The notes beneath the pieces are model-generated. The model saw only the letters and a program-made list of their open reading frames with translations. It made no database searches and was not told the origin of the DNA. Below, one piece after another: positions 1 to 9,082 of a stretch of 64,000 nucleotides of DNA (position 1 is the stretch's first letter; every line of letters starts with the position of its first letter). Source of the stretch: an uncultured Eubacteriales bacterium (GTDB lineage Bacteria > Bacillota > Clostridia > Oscillospirales > CAG-272); contig CABUHS010000004.1 in the NCBI GenBank assembly GCA_902491535.1, forward strand, positions 1 through 64,000. The letters are read 5' to 3'. A program made the position numbers and the translations under genes.

Positions 1-12
1 AAAAAGCACCAG

Positions 13-65
13 AATAAGAACCCGACCCGCCGGGCGCAATCACAGATTGCGGGCGAGTACCCCGG
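13..65 (+). repeat. Dispersed two-hairpin element, copy 1 (truncated)
   Basis: This matches the first half of an element seen eight times in the window. It starts with AATAAGAACCCG and has the inverted repeat GCAATC-aca-GATTGC inside GC-rich flanks, ending near CCCCGG. The second half (ACCTTGTTGTTTCAGGGT in other copies) is missing. A terminator hairpin begins 11 bases further right, as at most other copies. Any plus-strand gene upstream lies outside the window. Confidence 0.75.
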
Positions 66-76
66 CTTAAAAAGTC

Positions 77-109
77 AAAAAGCCGCTCAGAATCTCTGAG
101 CGGCTTTTT
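77..109. terminator. Intrinsic terminator downstream of murE
   Basis: A 15-bp perfect stem (GCCGCTCAGA with its complement, flanked by A5 and T5 runs) and a 3-nt loop. The A and T tracts make it usable on both strands. It lies 15 bases past the murE stop codon. Confidence 0.9.
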
Positions 110-124
110 AAATTATGTATCAAA

Positions 125-1621
125 TCAAAGCACCGGCTGATATGCTTCCTCGAGCGCCTTTTCTATAACAGCGCGTTCCGAAAACGGAAGCTTTTTTCCG
201 TTTACAAGCTGATAATTCTCATGTCCTTTTCCTGCGAGAAGCACAACATCTCCCCGCTCGGCGCGGGCAACGGCGTAGCGTATCGCCTCACCGCGGTCTG
301 AAATACGTATAAAGGGACGTTTTTTTATGTATAAACATATCTCGTCTATTATAGAGTCGGGATCTTCACGGTCGGGATTGTCACTTGTAACAATACAGAA
401 ATCCGCGAGCCTGTCGGCAACCTCCGCCATTTCCCTGCGTCTGAGCTGCGCGCGTCCGCCTATAGAGCCGAAAAGAACGATCAGCCTGCCTCCGGTATAG
501 CTTCGCAGAACGCTCAGCGAGCTTTCAAGGCTGACTCCGTTGTGCGCGTAGTCGATTACAAACGTCCTTCCGTGAGCCTCGATAGTCTCAAAGCGGCCGG
601 GAACCGATATTTCCGAAAGTGTTCTGCATATAGGATCAGGTAAGATCCCTATATCCCTGCAAACCGCTATCGCCGCAAGCGCATTACAGACGCTGAACAT
701 TCCGGGCATCTTTACTCTGTATGTATCGCCGCAGCATTCGAATTCCATTCCGTGCGCACCGGCTGCGCTGTATATTCTCGGAGACTCTGCGAGCCACCTG
801 ACCTCAGACAGCTGTTTAGTACCGGAAACTCCGGTACACTGCTCCGCGATGCCGTAAAAAGATATATCAGCGCTGCCCGCGCTGTCCGCCATGCGGCTTG
901 CATACCGGCTTCCGGCATTTATCACACAGTGCTTTGCCTCACGAAACAGCTTTGCCTTATTTGAGACATAATCCTCAAAATCAGGATGTTCTGTCGGACC
1001 TATATGGTCGGGCGAAAGGTTTGTAAATACCGCATAGTCGAAATGAAGTCCGTACACACGGTCAAGCTTGAACGCCTGCGACGATACCTCCATAACGACA
1101 TATTCAACGCCGCTGTCCCGCATCTGTGCGAAAAGCTCCGCCAGCGCAAGCGCATCCGGCGTGGTATTGTCGGTCTTTCCGGAAAAGCTTCCGAATCTTA
1201 CTCCGCAGGTCCCGATAACCGCTGCGCTGTATCCGGCGTCCGAAAGAATACGGTATATAAACTCGGCAACGGTACTCTTCCCTTTTGTTCCCGTAATGCC
1301 TATAAGCTTCAGCTGCGAAGCGGGATAACCGTAAAAACGCTCTGCAAGATCGGCAACGGCGCGTCTGGCATTCGGAACGGTGATCACAAGCGCGTCGGAA
1401 GGAATATCGGGACGGTACTCACACACGAACACCCGGCATCCGCGGCGGTAAGCCGCAGGCGCATACTCATGTCCGTCCGCGGCAGCGCCCCTGATGCAGA
1501 CAAATACACTTCCCTCTCCCGCCCTGCGCGAATCGGCGGTAAGCACCGATATGTCGCTGTCCGAGGCGGCCCCGGTGATATTGCCGTATATATCCGCAGG
1601 AAAAAGCTCACTGATTTTCAT
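125..1621 (-). CDS. murE: UDP-MurNAc-tripeptide synthetase (MurE family)
   Basis: Cytoplasmic ATP-dependent ligase that adds the third stem-peptide residue to UDP-MurNAc-L-Ala-D-Glu. The 498-residue length is typical. The Mur ligase P-loop GTKGKST is at residues 111-117, the central-domain motif DYAHN is present, and the C-terminal domain runs to the end. The specificity loop at about 414-421 reads DNPDREDP: the fourth position is Asp, not the Arg of the DNPR motif of meso-DAP-adding enzymes. This points to lysine or another diamine as substrate, but the motif is not an absolute rule (some enzymes combine DNPR with lysine). AAAGG lies upstream of the ATG. It is last in a minus-strand group after an asparagine-synthetase-like gene and an Asl-like ATP-grasp ligase. 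The family call is firm; the substrate is inferred. Confidence 0.93.
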   Translation of the reverse strand: MKISELFPADIYGNITGAASDSDISVLTADSRRAGEGSVFVCIRGAAADGHEYAPAAYRRGCRVFVCEYRPDIPSDALVITVPNARRAVADLAERFYGYPASQLKLIGITGTKGKSTVAEFIYRILSDAGYSAAVIGTCGVRFGSFSGKTDNTTPDALALAELFAQMRDSGVEYVVMEVSSQAFKLDRVYGLHFDYAVFTNLSPDHIGPTEHPDFEDYVSNKAKLFREAKHCVINAGSRYASRMADSAGSADISFYGIAEQCTGVSGTKQLSEVRWLAESPRIYSAAGAHGMEFECCGDTYRVKMPGMFSVCNALAAIAVCRDIGILPDPICRTLSEISVPGRFETIEAHGRTFVIDYAHNGVSLESSLSVLRSYTGGRLIVLFGSIGGRAQLRRREMAEVADRLADFCIVTSDNPDREDPDSIIDEICLYIKKRPFIRISDRGEAIRYAVARAERGDVVLLAGKGHENYQLVNGKKLPFSERAVIEKALEEAYQPVL

Positions 1622-1714
1622 GAATTAAATACCTTTCTTGGCCTATGAATTATGTATACCGAAAATCCACAATAGCATACCGTGTCCGTTATTTTTGCTG
1701 ATTTAAGTCTATGT

Positions 1715-1870
1715 AACGCTTGCTGTCGCAAGCTACACCTCATTCGTCGTGCTTCGCACGCCACTTTCCCCTCAAAGGGGAAAGCTTGGCGTTGCAAACT
1801 CGTCAGTTTCTCCCTCATTTTAAGGGGAAAGCTTACGGAGATTGCTGATCTCGTTACCCCTTTCCGGTAA
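1715..1870. repeat. Palindrome-rich intergenic cassette
   Basis: This stretch between the ATP-grasp gene and murE carries several short palindromes: CTTGC-tgtc-GCAAG, CGTGC-ttc-GCACG and TTTCCCCT-caa-AGGGGAAA, then another CCCT..AGGGGAAAGCTT unit. No convincing coding frame or promoter was seen. It resembles small dispersed intergenic repeats of Clostridia. Related palindromic text occurs near 20,980 and 26,500. Confidence 0.5.
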
Positions 1871-1897
1871 AGATTTAAGCCTCGTAGGTGCATGGTA

Positions 1898-3160
1898 TCA
1901 CTTATTATAGTTTCCGACAGCCTCCGGCGGATAATATGTCTCAAACTTCTTTATCTGACCGCGCTCATGCATAGCTATGTAAAAGCTTCGCAGAGGATTC
2001 ATAAACGTATCAACTTCGTAATGCATCGACGAAAAAGCGGTCTTTTCATTTTTGCAGGCAAGGATAGCATCCCGCTCCTCTTCGGTCGCATAGCGCATAA
2101 CAAGCTTTTCGGGGAGATAGCTCCAGTATGCACGGCGGTCGCAGAAATAACAAGTCTCCGTTTTCCTGCCGAGAATATAGTCCTCTACGATATATTTCGC
2201 AATATTGCAGCCGGATGCGGTAACATAGTAGTTGCTGCGTCCCTGACGCACATTTATCTCAAAAAGCTTGTATTCGCCGTCGCGCGTGTCGAATTTGATG
2301 TCAAAGTTTGCATATCCCACATATCCGATCTCCTCAAGAAAAGCGCGGAGCTTTTCCATAAGAGGACGGTTGTACGCCGTAAGTATAGCTGCATGGTTAC
2401 CCATTCCCTTCGGAGTATGCTCTTCAAGAAGCACATGCCCGAGACACATCATGCGTACCCGCGCATCGCTTCCGCAGTATGCGGTCATCGTATACATATA
2501 CGAATCGCCGCCGGGAATCGTATCCTGAACAATAAGCTTGTCGGGATATCCCGACGCGTATATCGTATCTATGATAGAATTTGCCTCATCGAGACTGTGC
2601 GCTCGGTACACCTTTTTCATTCCATCAAACGGATACTTCCAGTAGAGGACACTGCTCGACGGCTTTATAATAACCGGAAGATCGAACGGTGCAACATCGA
2701 GATGCATTCCCTTTTCGATAACTGCAGTCGCGGGATACGGTATCCCATGCTTTTCGCAGTAACCGTAAAAACGGTCCTTCAGCGTTATATCCTCCATAAG
2801 CTCCGCATTTATGCACGGAGTTATAAACCGCCCGGACAGCTCCGCTTTGTGCCTTATTATCATTGAAGCATAGTCGTCGGTGCATCCCATAAGGATAAGC
2901 TTTTCTCCCGCATGTTCATCAGCAAACGCATTAAGCTCGGCGAGAAGCACGCTGTCATCGTCAAGTTTATCCACCTGCTTAAAGTTTATTATGCGAGTGT
3001 ACTTTGTAGAACCGATTCTGTATCTTCCGAAAGCATATGATTTTGCGCCGCAGTATTCATGAAAAGCGCGCGCCACATTATAACAGTTAAGATCCGCGCC
3101 GAGAAGCACAGGAGTTACCGTTACGCCCGAAAGCTCAGGCAATATATTTTTCTTTTTCAT
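1898..3160 (-). CDS. ATP-grasp ligase, D-aspartate ligase (Asl)-like
   Basis: A 420-residue ATP-grasp protein. It has an N-terminal Rossmann-like segment (VLLGADLNCYNVARAF), a central nucleotide-binding part (PVIIKPSS, LIVQDTIPGGDS) and a C-terminal metal/catalytic region (GEYKLFEINVRQGRS, with the E-x-N pair). The spacing and wording of the last block resemble enterococcal and lactococcal D-aspartate ligases, which attach D-Asp to the lysine side chain of UDP-MurNAc-pentapeptide. That is my memory of the family, not a search. The ATG at 3160 is chosen because GCGGAG lies six bases before it; a second ATG at 3187 has no good site. It lies between asnB-like and murE genes on the same strand, which fits precursor cross-bridge formation. 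Alternative: another carboxylate-amine ligase. Confidence 0.72.
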   Translation of the reverse strand: MKKKNILPELSGVTVTPVLLGADLNCYNVARAFHEYCGAKSYAFGRYRIGSTKYTRIINFKQVDKLDDDSVLLAELNAFADEHAGEKLILMGCTDDYASMIIRHKAELSGRFITPCINAELMEDITLKDRFYGYCEKHGIPYPATAVIEKGMHLDVAPFDLPVIIKPSSSVLYWKYPFDGMKKVYRAHSLDEANSIIDTIYASGYPDKLIVQDTIPGGDSYMYTMTAYCGSDARVRMMCLGHVLLEEHTPKGMGNHAAILTAYNRPLMEKLRAFLEEIGYVGYANFDIKFDTRDGEYKLFEINVRQGRSNYYVTASGCNIAKYIVEDYILGRKTETCYFCDRRAYWSYLPEKLVMRYATEEERDAILACKNEKTAFSSMHYEVDTFMNPLRSFYIAMHERGQIKKFETYYPPEAVGNYNK

Positions 3161-3204
3161 CTTTATCTCCGCTTTTCCGTTTTGCATTGTAAAAATCCCG
3201 TCAG

Positions 3205-5034
3205 TTATTTAAAAAACTGTTCGTACCAGATAAGGAAAACAAGCGCAGTCCATATCTTACGGCCGTTATTCGCACGTCCGTCTTTGTGATCGTCAAGAAG
3301 CTTCATAAGAATATCGCGGTTAAAGAAAGCATCAGCCTCAGGCGATGTGAAATAATCGCGCGCAAGCCTGTAATACCTGTCCTCGCGAAACCAATATCTT
3401 ATCGGGACCGGGAAGCCTATCTTCGGACGGTTTGCCCAGTCGTCGGGAATCGTTCTGTTCGCCGCCGCACGCAGGACATATTTTGTGATACCGTCCTTTA
3501 TCTTGTATCCGGCGGGGATCCGCTCTGCAAGCTCCATTACCCGCCTGTCGAGAAAGGGTACGCGAAGTTCAAGCGAATGAGCCATGCTCATCTTATCAGC
3601 TTTCAGCAGGATATCTCCGGGAAGCCATAGCTTCATATCGAGATACTGCTTTTTTGTAAGCTCGTCCCTGTCTGCGACATTTTTATATATTCCGGCGGTT
3701 ATGCTGCGCGGCGAAGGTCCCGAGCGATACTCCGGACGCAGGACTGAGAGCGCTTCATTTTCCGGATATACAAGAGCCTGACCGATGAAATAGTCCTCCG
3801 GTCTGCCGCTGTTTTTGATAATAAAATCATGCCCCTTGAAATACGGAAGCTTTTCCGCGGTCTTTGCCGCCAGGACGCGGAGCGGCGCGGGAATACGCTT
3901 GTAACGCTTCATCTGAGCCGTCTCATTGTACCATTCGTATCCTGCGAATATCTCGTCCGAGCCTTCGCCTGACAAAACTACGGTAACATGTTCCGCCGCA
4001 AGCTTCGCGAGAAAATAAAGCGGAACAGAGGACGGATTCGACTGCGGCTCATCCATATGATACTGTATAGTCGGAAGCGCGTCCATACATTCCTCCGCAG
4101 TCAGAGTCCGTCTGATATTTTTTATTCCGAGTATATCCGAAAGCTCTGCGGCATAACTTGTCTCGTCAAATTTATCGTAGTCGTATCCGACCGAAAAAGT
4201 CTTGTCAGGATGCATAGCCGCAGTTATATAGCTCGAATCGACTCCGCCCGACAGAAATGCGCCGACCTTAACGTCGGCGATCCTGTGTGCGGCGACAGAT
4301 TCATTTATACACTGATCAAGAAGCTCAACCCACTCATCAAGACTCTTTGTTCTGTCCTCGCGGAAATCGGTCTCCCAATAACGTCCTATTTCCGTCTTTC
4401 CGTCATGCCATACAAGATAATGAGCCGGAGGCAGCTTGTACACACCCTCGAAAAATGTCTCATCGGCAGCAGAATACTGAAATGTGAGATACGGTCTGAG
4501 CGAATCATGATTAAGCCTTTTTGAAAACTGCGGATGCTCGAGAAAGCTTTTTATCTCCGAGCCGAACATTATTCCGCCGTCCGGAAGCGCCGTATAATAA
4601 AGCGGCTTTATTCCGAAGAAATCGCGCGCCATAAACAGAGTTTTCTCACGCTTGTCCCATATCGCGAAAGCAAACATACCGCGGATGCGGTCGAGCAGCG
4701 CTCTGCCGTATTCAAGCCACGCATGCAGAAGCACCTCCGTATCCGATTCCGAGCGGAAGGTATGCCCATTTCCGATAAGCTCTTTTTTTATCTCCATATA
4801 GTTGTATATCTCGCCGTTGAGTACGAGCGCGACGTTTCCGTCATCGCTCACCATTGGCTGACGGCCCGCCTCTGACAGATCAATTATACTGAGCCGTCTG
4901 AAGCCGAGCGTTATCTCCTCACCGAGATAATCGCCCGCCATATCGGGGCCGCGATGGATTATTCTGTCCATCATTCTGCCAATGATCTCACGCCTGTTTT
5001 GCGCCATGCCTGTAAAGCCTGCAAATCCGCACAT
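3205..5034 (-). CDS. asnB: Glutamine-dependent asparagine synthetase family amidotransferase
   Basis: 609 residues. The class II glutaminase domain begins MCGFAG, with Cys2 as the nucleophile after removal of Met1. It continues with RLSIIDLS and NGEIYNY. The synthetase domain has the PP-loop SGGVDSS at 262-268, and later LSGEGSDEIFAGY and RVPFLDRR. The reaction is ATP-dependent amidation of a carboxylate using glutamine nitrogen. Free aspartate is the default substrate. In several Firmicutes, homologues instead amidate the cell-wall diamino acid (AsnB of Bacillus and lactobacilli) or D-Asp cross-bridges (AsnH of lactococci). The location directly upstream of an Asl-like ligase and murE favours a wall role here. 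The gap to the next start is 44 bases, so the genes are probably cotranscribed. Confidence 0.9.
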   Translation of the reverse strand: MCGFAGFTGMAQNRREIIGRMMDRIIHRGPDMAGDYLGEEITLGFRRLSIIDLSEAGRQPMVSDDGNVALVLNGEIYNYMEIKKELIGNGHTFRSESDTEVLLHAWLEYGRALLDRIRGMFAFAIWDKREKTLFMARDFFGIKPLYYTALPDGGIMFGSEIKSFLEHPQFSKRLNHDSLRPYLTFQYSAADETFFEGVYKLPPAHYLVWHDGKTEIGRYWETDFREDRTKSLDEWVELLDQCINESVAAHRIADVKVGAFLSGGVDSSYITAAMHPDKTFSVGYDYDKFDETSYAAELSDILGIKNIRRTLTAEECMDALPTIQYHMDEPQSNPSSVPLYFLAKLAAEHVTVVLSGEGSDEIFAGYEWYNETAQMKRYKRIPAPLRVLAAKTAEKLPYFKGHDFIIKNSGRPEDYFIGQALVYPENEALSVLRPEYRSGPSPRSITAGIYKNVADRDELTKKQYLDMKLWLPGDILLKADKMSMAHSLELRVPFLDRRVMELAERIPAGYKIKDGITKYVLRAAANRTIPDDWANRPKIGFPVPIRYWFREDRYYRLARDYFTSPEADAFFNRDILMKLLDDHKDGRANNGRKIWTALVFLIWYEQFFK

Positions 5035-5267
5035 TATAAAAATCTCCGTTCCGCCCGTCCGGCAAAAACTGCTCCGTCAGGGCGCCATATAGTTTTGAAA
5101 TTCACCGCCGCCTGTAAGATGCGGCAAGCCCGCGCGGCGGCAGCCGTTCAAACGGCAGATAGGTCTTAGTCTGTCCGCGCATATTTTCTTTGTCATGTGT
5201 ACGTATTACGGCGTCACATGGCAAAGTTCTATTTAACCGTACCTTAAAAATATCCCCTGCGGGTAGC

Positions 5268-5840
5268 TCACTGCTTTTGTGCGCCGTCAGTCTGACGCTT
5301 TTTGAGGGCCGCATTCCATATCGCATTTACAATGACGGTTCCGCAAATTCCGAAAACTATTCCGAGCAAAGCTCCGCAGATAACGTCAGTAGGATAGTGA
5401 ACATAAAGATAAAGCCGCGACAGAGCCACAAGCACTGCGATCACTATCGCCGGAATCGCAAGCTTATTTTTTCTCACGGTAAGCACGGTTGCCGCTTCAA
5501 AGCAGACAAGCGTGTGGCCTGAGGGGAATGAAAAATCACTCAGCTTATTTATAAGAAGCTCGATACTTACGCCGGGCATATCATAAGGTCTTGTCCGTCC
5601 GATAAGATTCTTCATGATCCCGTTTCCGACGGCAAGTCCGAGCAGCATAGCCGCCCCCATCATAAGGCCTGTCTTGCGATGCTTCGGTATAAAAAGAAAT
5701 ATTACGGCAACGGCTATCCAGAAAATACCGCCCTCCCCGAACAAAGTCACAATACGCATAAAAACGTCAAGAAATCCGCATTTGAAATGCTCGGCTATAT
5801 AATCAAGTACCGAAAGATCCCATGCTGTTATAAAATTCAT
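5268..5840 (-). CDS. PAP2-family membrane phosphatase
   Basis: 190 residues with about five hydrophobic segments. All three PAP2 motifs are intact: K77-x6-R84-P85, PSGH at 106-109 and SR-x5-H-x3-D (S141, R142, H148, D152). Such enzymes dephosphorylate lipid phosphates, and undecaprenyl pyrophosphate phosphatase (BacA-independent type) is the likeliest role beside wall-precursor genes. AAAGGATTG precedes the ATG. It is on the same strand as asnB but separated from it by 233 bases in which I see no gene. The specific substrate is unknown. Confidence 0.88.
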   Translation of the reverse strand: MNFITAWDLSVLDYIAEHFKCGFLDVFMRIVTLFGEGGIFWIAVAVIFLFIPKHRKTGLMMGAAMLLGLAVGNGIMKNLIGRTRPYDMPGVSIELLINKLSDFSFPSGHTLVCFEAATVLTVRKNKLAIPAIVIAVLVALSRLYLYVHYPTDVICGALLGIVFGICGTVIVNAIWNAALKKRQTDGAQKQ

Positions 5841-5992
5841 AGGTCAATCCTTTCCTTTTCGTTGTCTGTAGTTTTTTATTTAAGATCAGGTCCTGCCGAC
5901 ATGCGCCGGTATATCCGCCGTCAGGCTGCGCCCGTCCTGCCGGAACGCTCCTGCGGCGCAGCCGCCGTCATTTGCCGGACATGACCGTCCGG

Positions 5993-7987
5993 TCATGAAA
6001 ACTGCATCTTTACAAGCTTCCATTCTCCGCCGTCCTGTGTGAAATAAAGCTCAAGCCCAGTTATCGTATCTGTAACATCGCGGAAATTCCGCATTTTCGC
6101 GGTAAAGTCAGCGCTGCATGAGAAACAGTTTTCACCCCACCTGCGGTAATCGTACGAATCGACCGTAAGTGAATTTATCTTACACGGTATATTCTGAGTA
6201 AAACTGAACCGCGAGGACACTATACCGTTATACGCCGGAGAATCTGTGCGTGTACAGCCGAGTATCGCCGAATAACATTTGCCGTCGTTCAGATCTGTAT
6301 AGCCTGCGGCGGTATACTCGACATATTTTGTTATAACGTCACGGACAAGCTCCGAATGCTCCTGCGCAAGCGTTCCGTCGGTCTGATTTTCGATTCTGTA
6401 CGATCCGTCGGCTTCGCGCTCAGGCGAGATATTCTCTCCGCCGAGTGAAACAGTCACTTCGGGAATACGGTAAAGTCCGTCCACGCGGTATACACTTTCG
6501 GTCAGCGGAGCTTTTATGTATCCGACAATATCCGATATGCCGTCATACACCGACGAAGAAGAAACAAGCTGATCCCCGGTGAGCTTTACACCGTTTACGT
6601 AGCCTTCCGCAGACGACGGCATATGTATCTCCGCCGAATAAAGCGCAGCATCGGGATGCCCGTACTCTGCACGCACAGTGCCGTCCGCATCTGTCTCGGA
6701 ATGCGGCTCTGCTGCCGTACCGTTTACTGTGACCGAGATATCGGGATATGTAAAAAGCCCTGTTACGGTATATACAACGCTTACGGGAAGCTCTCCGGCT
6801 GCCCGGTTAAACTCGCTGTCTTTATAGCTCTTATATGCTATTCCTCTTTCGGTGATCTCCTTTTCGGTAAGCGGTATACCGCCGAGAGTTACTTCCGCAC
6901 ATTCGGGCGCGGTAATAACAAGATCGTGACGGCCGGCCGAAATATCAAAAAGATATTCTGCCTTTCCCGCAGAAGCACTGCTGCGGCAGGAAAGCTCCGC
7001 GCCCGAAGCATGGGCGGCGACCTTCGGCGGCACTATAAATCCGTCTGCCGTATAAACATCTGTCTGCGGAAGTCCGGGCTGATCTTTTTCCCATACGGAA
7101 GCGCCGCGGTACGGAACAGTTTCACAGGTCAGAAAAGTTTCTGCGCTTATTCCGTTTATAGTTACAAACGCTCCGTGCGGAACCGTTATCCCGGCAGAGA
7201 TCCTGCCGCCGTCCGGCATTCCGAGAGCAAATTCCGACACCTCATACGAGACAAAACCGAAAGATTTTCCGCCGCTCTTTTTCAGCGCGGCAGTCCCGAT
7301 GATAGCTCCGTCCGAGTAAATACTGTAAACAGGCAGATCATCGCTGTAATCAGCCGATTTAATGCACGAGAATGCCGGACTTTCCGCCGCTTCCCGGAGC
7401 GTTTCGCAGATTCCCGAAAAACTCTCAAAAGCGCAAAGCGGCGTGTCTCCCGCCAAACATTCTATATCGGACTCACCGAGTGCGGAGATATATTCTCCGA
7501 TTATGTGTTCGTGTCTCGTTTTCTCGTATGACGCGATAAACCCGTTAAATACAAACAGACCTGCCGCAATCAGTACCGCGAATACCGCGCAATATACTGC
7601 AAGGAACCGGCCGAAGCTGCCTGTCCTTTTCTTTTTTTCTTTATTATTCTTATCTATGTTCCGGCCGCTCTGCGTATCAGTCCTCGTATCCTTATATACC
7701 GCCTGTTCTCTGCTCCGCGCTCCTGCCTGCATACTGCTTTGCATGACATATTTATCGCCCGGCGTTTTTATCTGCGAAGCACTCGGCCGATTCATCCGCT
7801 CACCGTTTTGCGGTAGTCCGATCCCTCTGTCACACTGCGGCGGCGCATTCCCGCCGCTGCCCATGCGTATCTCCTGCTGTTTTGCAGGCTGAACATATTC
7901 TTCATCAAGCTGATTGAATCTGCGGAAATTTTCGCTGCGCCGTGCAGAGGCGTCCGGCGCAGCTCCGGAATTATTTTTTTCAGTCAT
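5993..7987 (-). CDS. TcaA/YvbJ-like membrane-anchored extracytoplasmic protein
   Basis: 664 residues. The cytoplasmic N-terminus (1-120) is Gln/Asn/Gly-rich, ends in a KEKKKR cluster and is followed by one transmembrane helix (about 127-150). The rest is predicted to lie outside. It contains several similar units centred on short turns such as VTINGIS, VTLGGIPL, VTVNGT, YVNGVKL and VSLGGEN, each preceded by a beta-rich stretch. This is the layout of TcaA-like domains. The C-terminal ~130 residues look like an NTF2-like or TcaA C-terminal domain (ending WKLVKMQ). Staphylococcal TcaA affects glycopeptide sensitivity and the cell wall; that function is not shown here. The stop codon lies within a small palindrome (CATGACC-gtcc-GGTCATG). 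Confidence 0.6.
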   Translation of the reverse strand: MTEKNNSGAAPDASARRSENFRRFNQLDEEYVQPAKQQEIRMGSGGNAPPQCDRGIGLPQNGERMNRPSASQIKTPGDKYVMQSSMQAGARSREQAVYKDTRTDTQSGRNIDKNNKEKKKRTGSFGRFLAVYCAVFAVLIAAGLFVFNGFIASYEKTRHEHIIGEYISALGESDIECLAGDTPLCAFESFSGICETLREAAESPAFSCIKSADYSDDLPVYSIYSDGAIIGTAALKKSGGKSFGFVSYEVSEFALGMPDGGRISAGITVPHGAFVTINGISAETFLTCETVPYRGASVWEKDQPGLPQTDVYTADGFIVPPKVAAHASGAELSCRSSASAGKAEYLFDISAGRHDLVITAPECAEVTLGGIPLTEKEITERGIAYKSYKDSEFNRAAGELPVSVVYTVTGLFTYPDISVTVNGTAAEPHSETDADGTVRAEYGHPDAALYSAEIHMPSSAEGYVNGVKLTGDQLVSSSSVYDGISDIVGYIKAPLTESVYRVDGLYRIPEVTVSLGGENISPEREADGSYRIENQTDGTLAQEHSELVRDVITKYVEYTAAGYTDLNDGKCYSAILGCTRTDSPAYNGIVSSRFSFTQNIPCKINSLTVDSYDYRRWGENCFSCSADFTAKMRNFRDVTDTITGLELYFTQDGGEWKLVKMQFS

Positions 7988-8017
7988 AATATTATCCCCG
8001 ATTGCCGATAATGAAGA

Positions 8018-9082
8018 TTACTTAACAAGGATAGCGTTCGGAAGAACGCGCTCTCCGTATACATATGCGGAATTGTTCATAGTCTCTCCGCCGTACATCA
8101 TCAGCGACGATGCTCCTCCGTCGAGATTCGCTGCGTTCACAGCTCCGAAAGATGTCATAACGTCTATCAGATCGTCGAGCGTCGCTCCGAGACTTCCGAT
8201 AGAACGGCCGTTGACGACAAGCATCAGCACTGCGCCGTCCGCACGCTGACCGATCGCCGTTCTCGGATTGATACCTCCGCTGAGACTTCCGCCGGCATTG
8301 CAGGGAACACCGTTTATTATAAGAGCAGGTCCGAATGAGACCGCCTCGCGAACGCCCGCGGCAATAGCTGCTCTGCAGCTCATGGTTCCTACATGGAGAA
8401 TCCCATCTGCATCAAAGCCGATCATGCTGTACTGCGCCGACTGATCTCCCCAGATAACCTCTCCGTCCTTTATAACAGGGCCGAGCGGCATGCCTCCGGT
8501 TCCCATTCCTCCGGGATCGATAAAGCCTCCGGCGTTGGTTCCTCCAACCGCACCGTATTTTTCAATAAGCGCTTTCAGCGAAAGTCCCGCACAGTCCTTG
8601 CCATATGCGTCGGGAACTCCGATAAATACGCGCCGCGGATCGTGAACTGTCATCATAACACCGTTGAATGTTCCGCGCTTTACCTCTGTGATCTCGATCC
8701 CGCTTTGCGGAATCTCCTGCGGATGCTCACCGTCCGGCTTATCTACGATATCAGGATCTTCAGGAATCTCCGGTGCAGATGTGCCGACCGATATAAGATC
8801 CTTGTCCATAACGCTGTCCTGAAGCTTTTCCGCCGCGCTTGCTTTCTCGCTCATTATCCTCTCGATCTCAGAGCGCGGCAGACAAATATCAGCGAGAAAA
8901 CCTCCGGCGCTTGTCTCCTTTACAGACATGACAAACAACTTTTTCGCGGTCGGAGACGGACCTCTCGTAAGTATGAGAATCACTCCGTAAAATGCGATAA
9001 GCAGCATCAGAAGAGTCACCCCGATGACCGCCGCTATCCGTCCGATAATTCTGCGGACGCGTTTTTCAGCATTTTTCCTCAT
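8018..9082 (-). CDS. Phosphodiester glycosidase (NAGPA-like) family protein, membrane-anchored
   Basis: 354 residues. A signal anchor spans about 12-36, then a Pro/Asp-rich linker to about 130. The C-terminal domain has family hallmarks of PF09992: GGTNAGGF, a Gly-rich GGMPLGPVIKDG stretch, INPRTAIGQ and NAANLDGGASS, with Asp and Ser/Thr of the probable active site. Members hydrolyse GlcNAc-1-phosphodiester linkages (mammalian uncovering enzyme) or trim phosphodiester-linked sugars on wall polymers and exopolysaccharide. The start overlaps the end of the upstream glycosyltransferase by 17 bases, indicating a coupled operon and a shared envelope-polymer task. Confidence 0.82.
   Translation of the reverse strand: MRKNAEKRVRRIIGRIAAVIGVTLLMLLIAFYGVILILTRGPSPTAKKLFVMSVKETSAGGFLADICLPRSEIERIMSEKASAAEKLQDSVMDKDLISVGTSAPEIPEDPDIVDKPDGEHPQEIPQSGIEITEVKRGTFNGVMMTVHDPRRVFIGVPDAYGKDCAGLSLKALIEKYGAVGGTNAGGFIDPGGMGTGGMPLGPVIKDGEVIWGDQSAQYSMIGFDADGILHVGTMSCRAAIAAGVREAVSFGPALIINGVPCNAGGSLSGGINPRTAIGQRADGAVLMLVVNGRSIGSLGATLDDLIDVMTSFGAVNAANLDGGASSLMMYGGETMNNSAYVYGERVLPNAILVK

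Noticed and set aside
1892..2866. Long plus-strand open frame opposite the ATP-grasp gene
   Set aside because: It is antisense to a well-conserved gene, has Arg/Ser/Ile-rich composition and no ribosome binding site or family motif.
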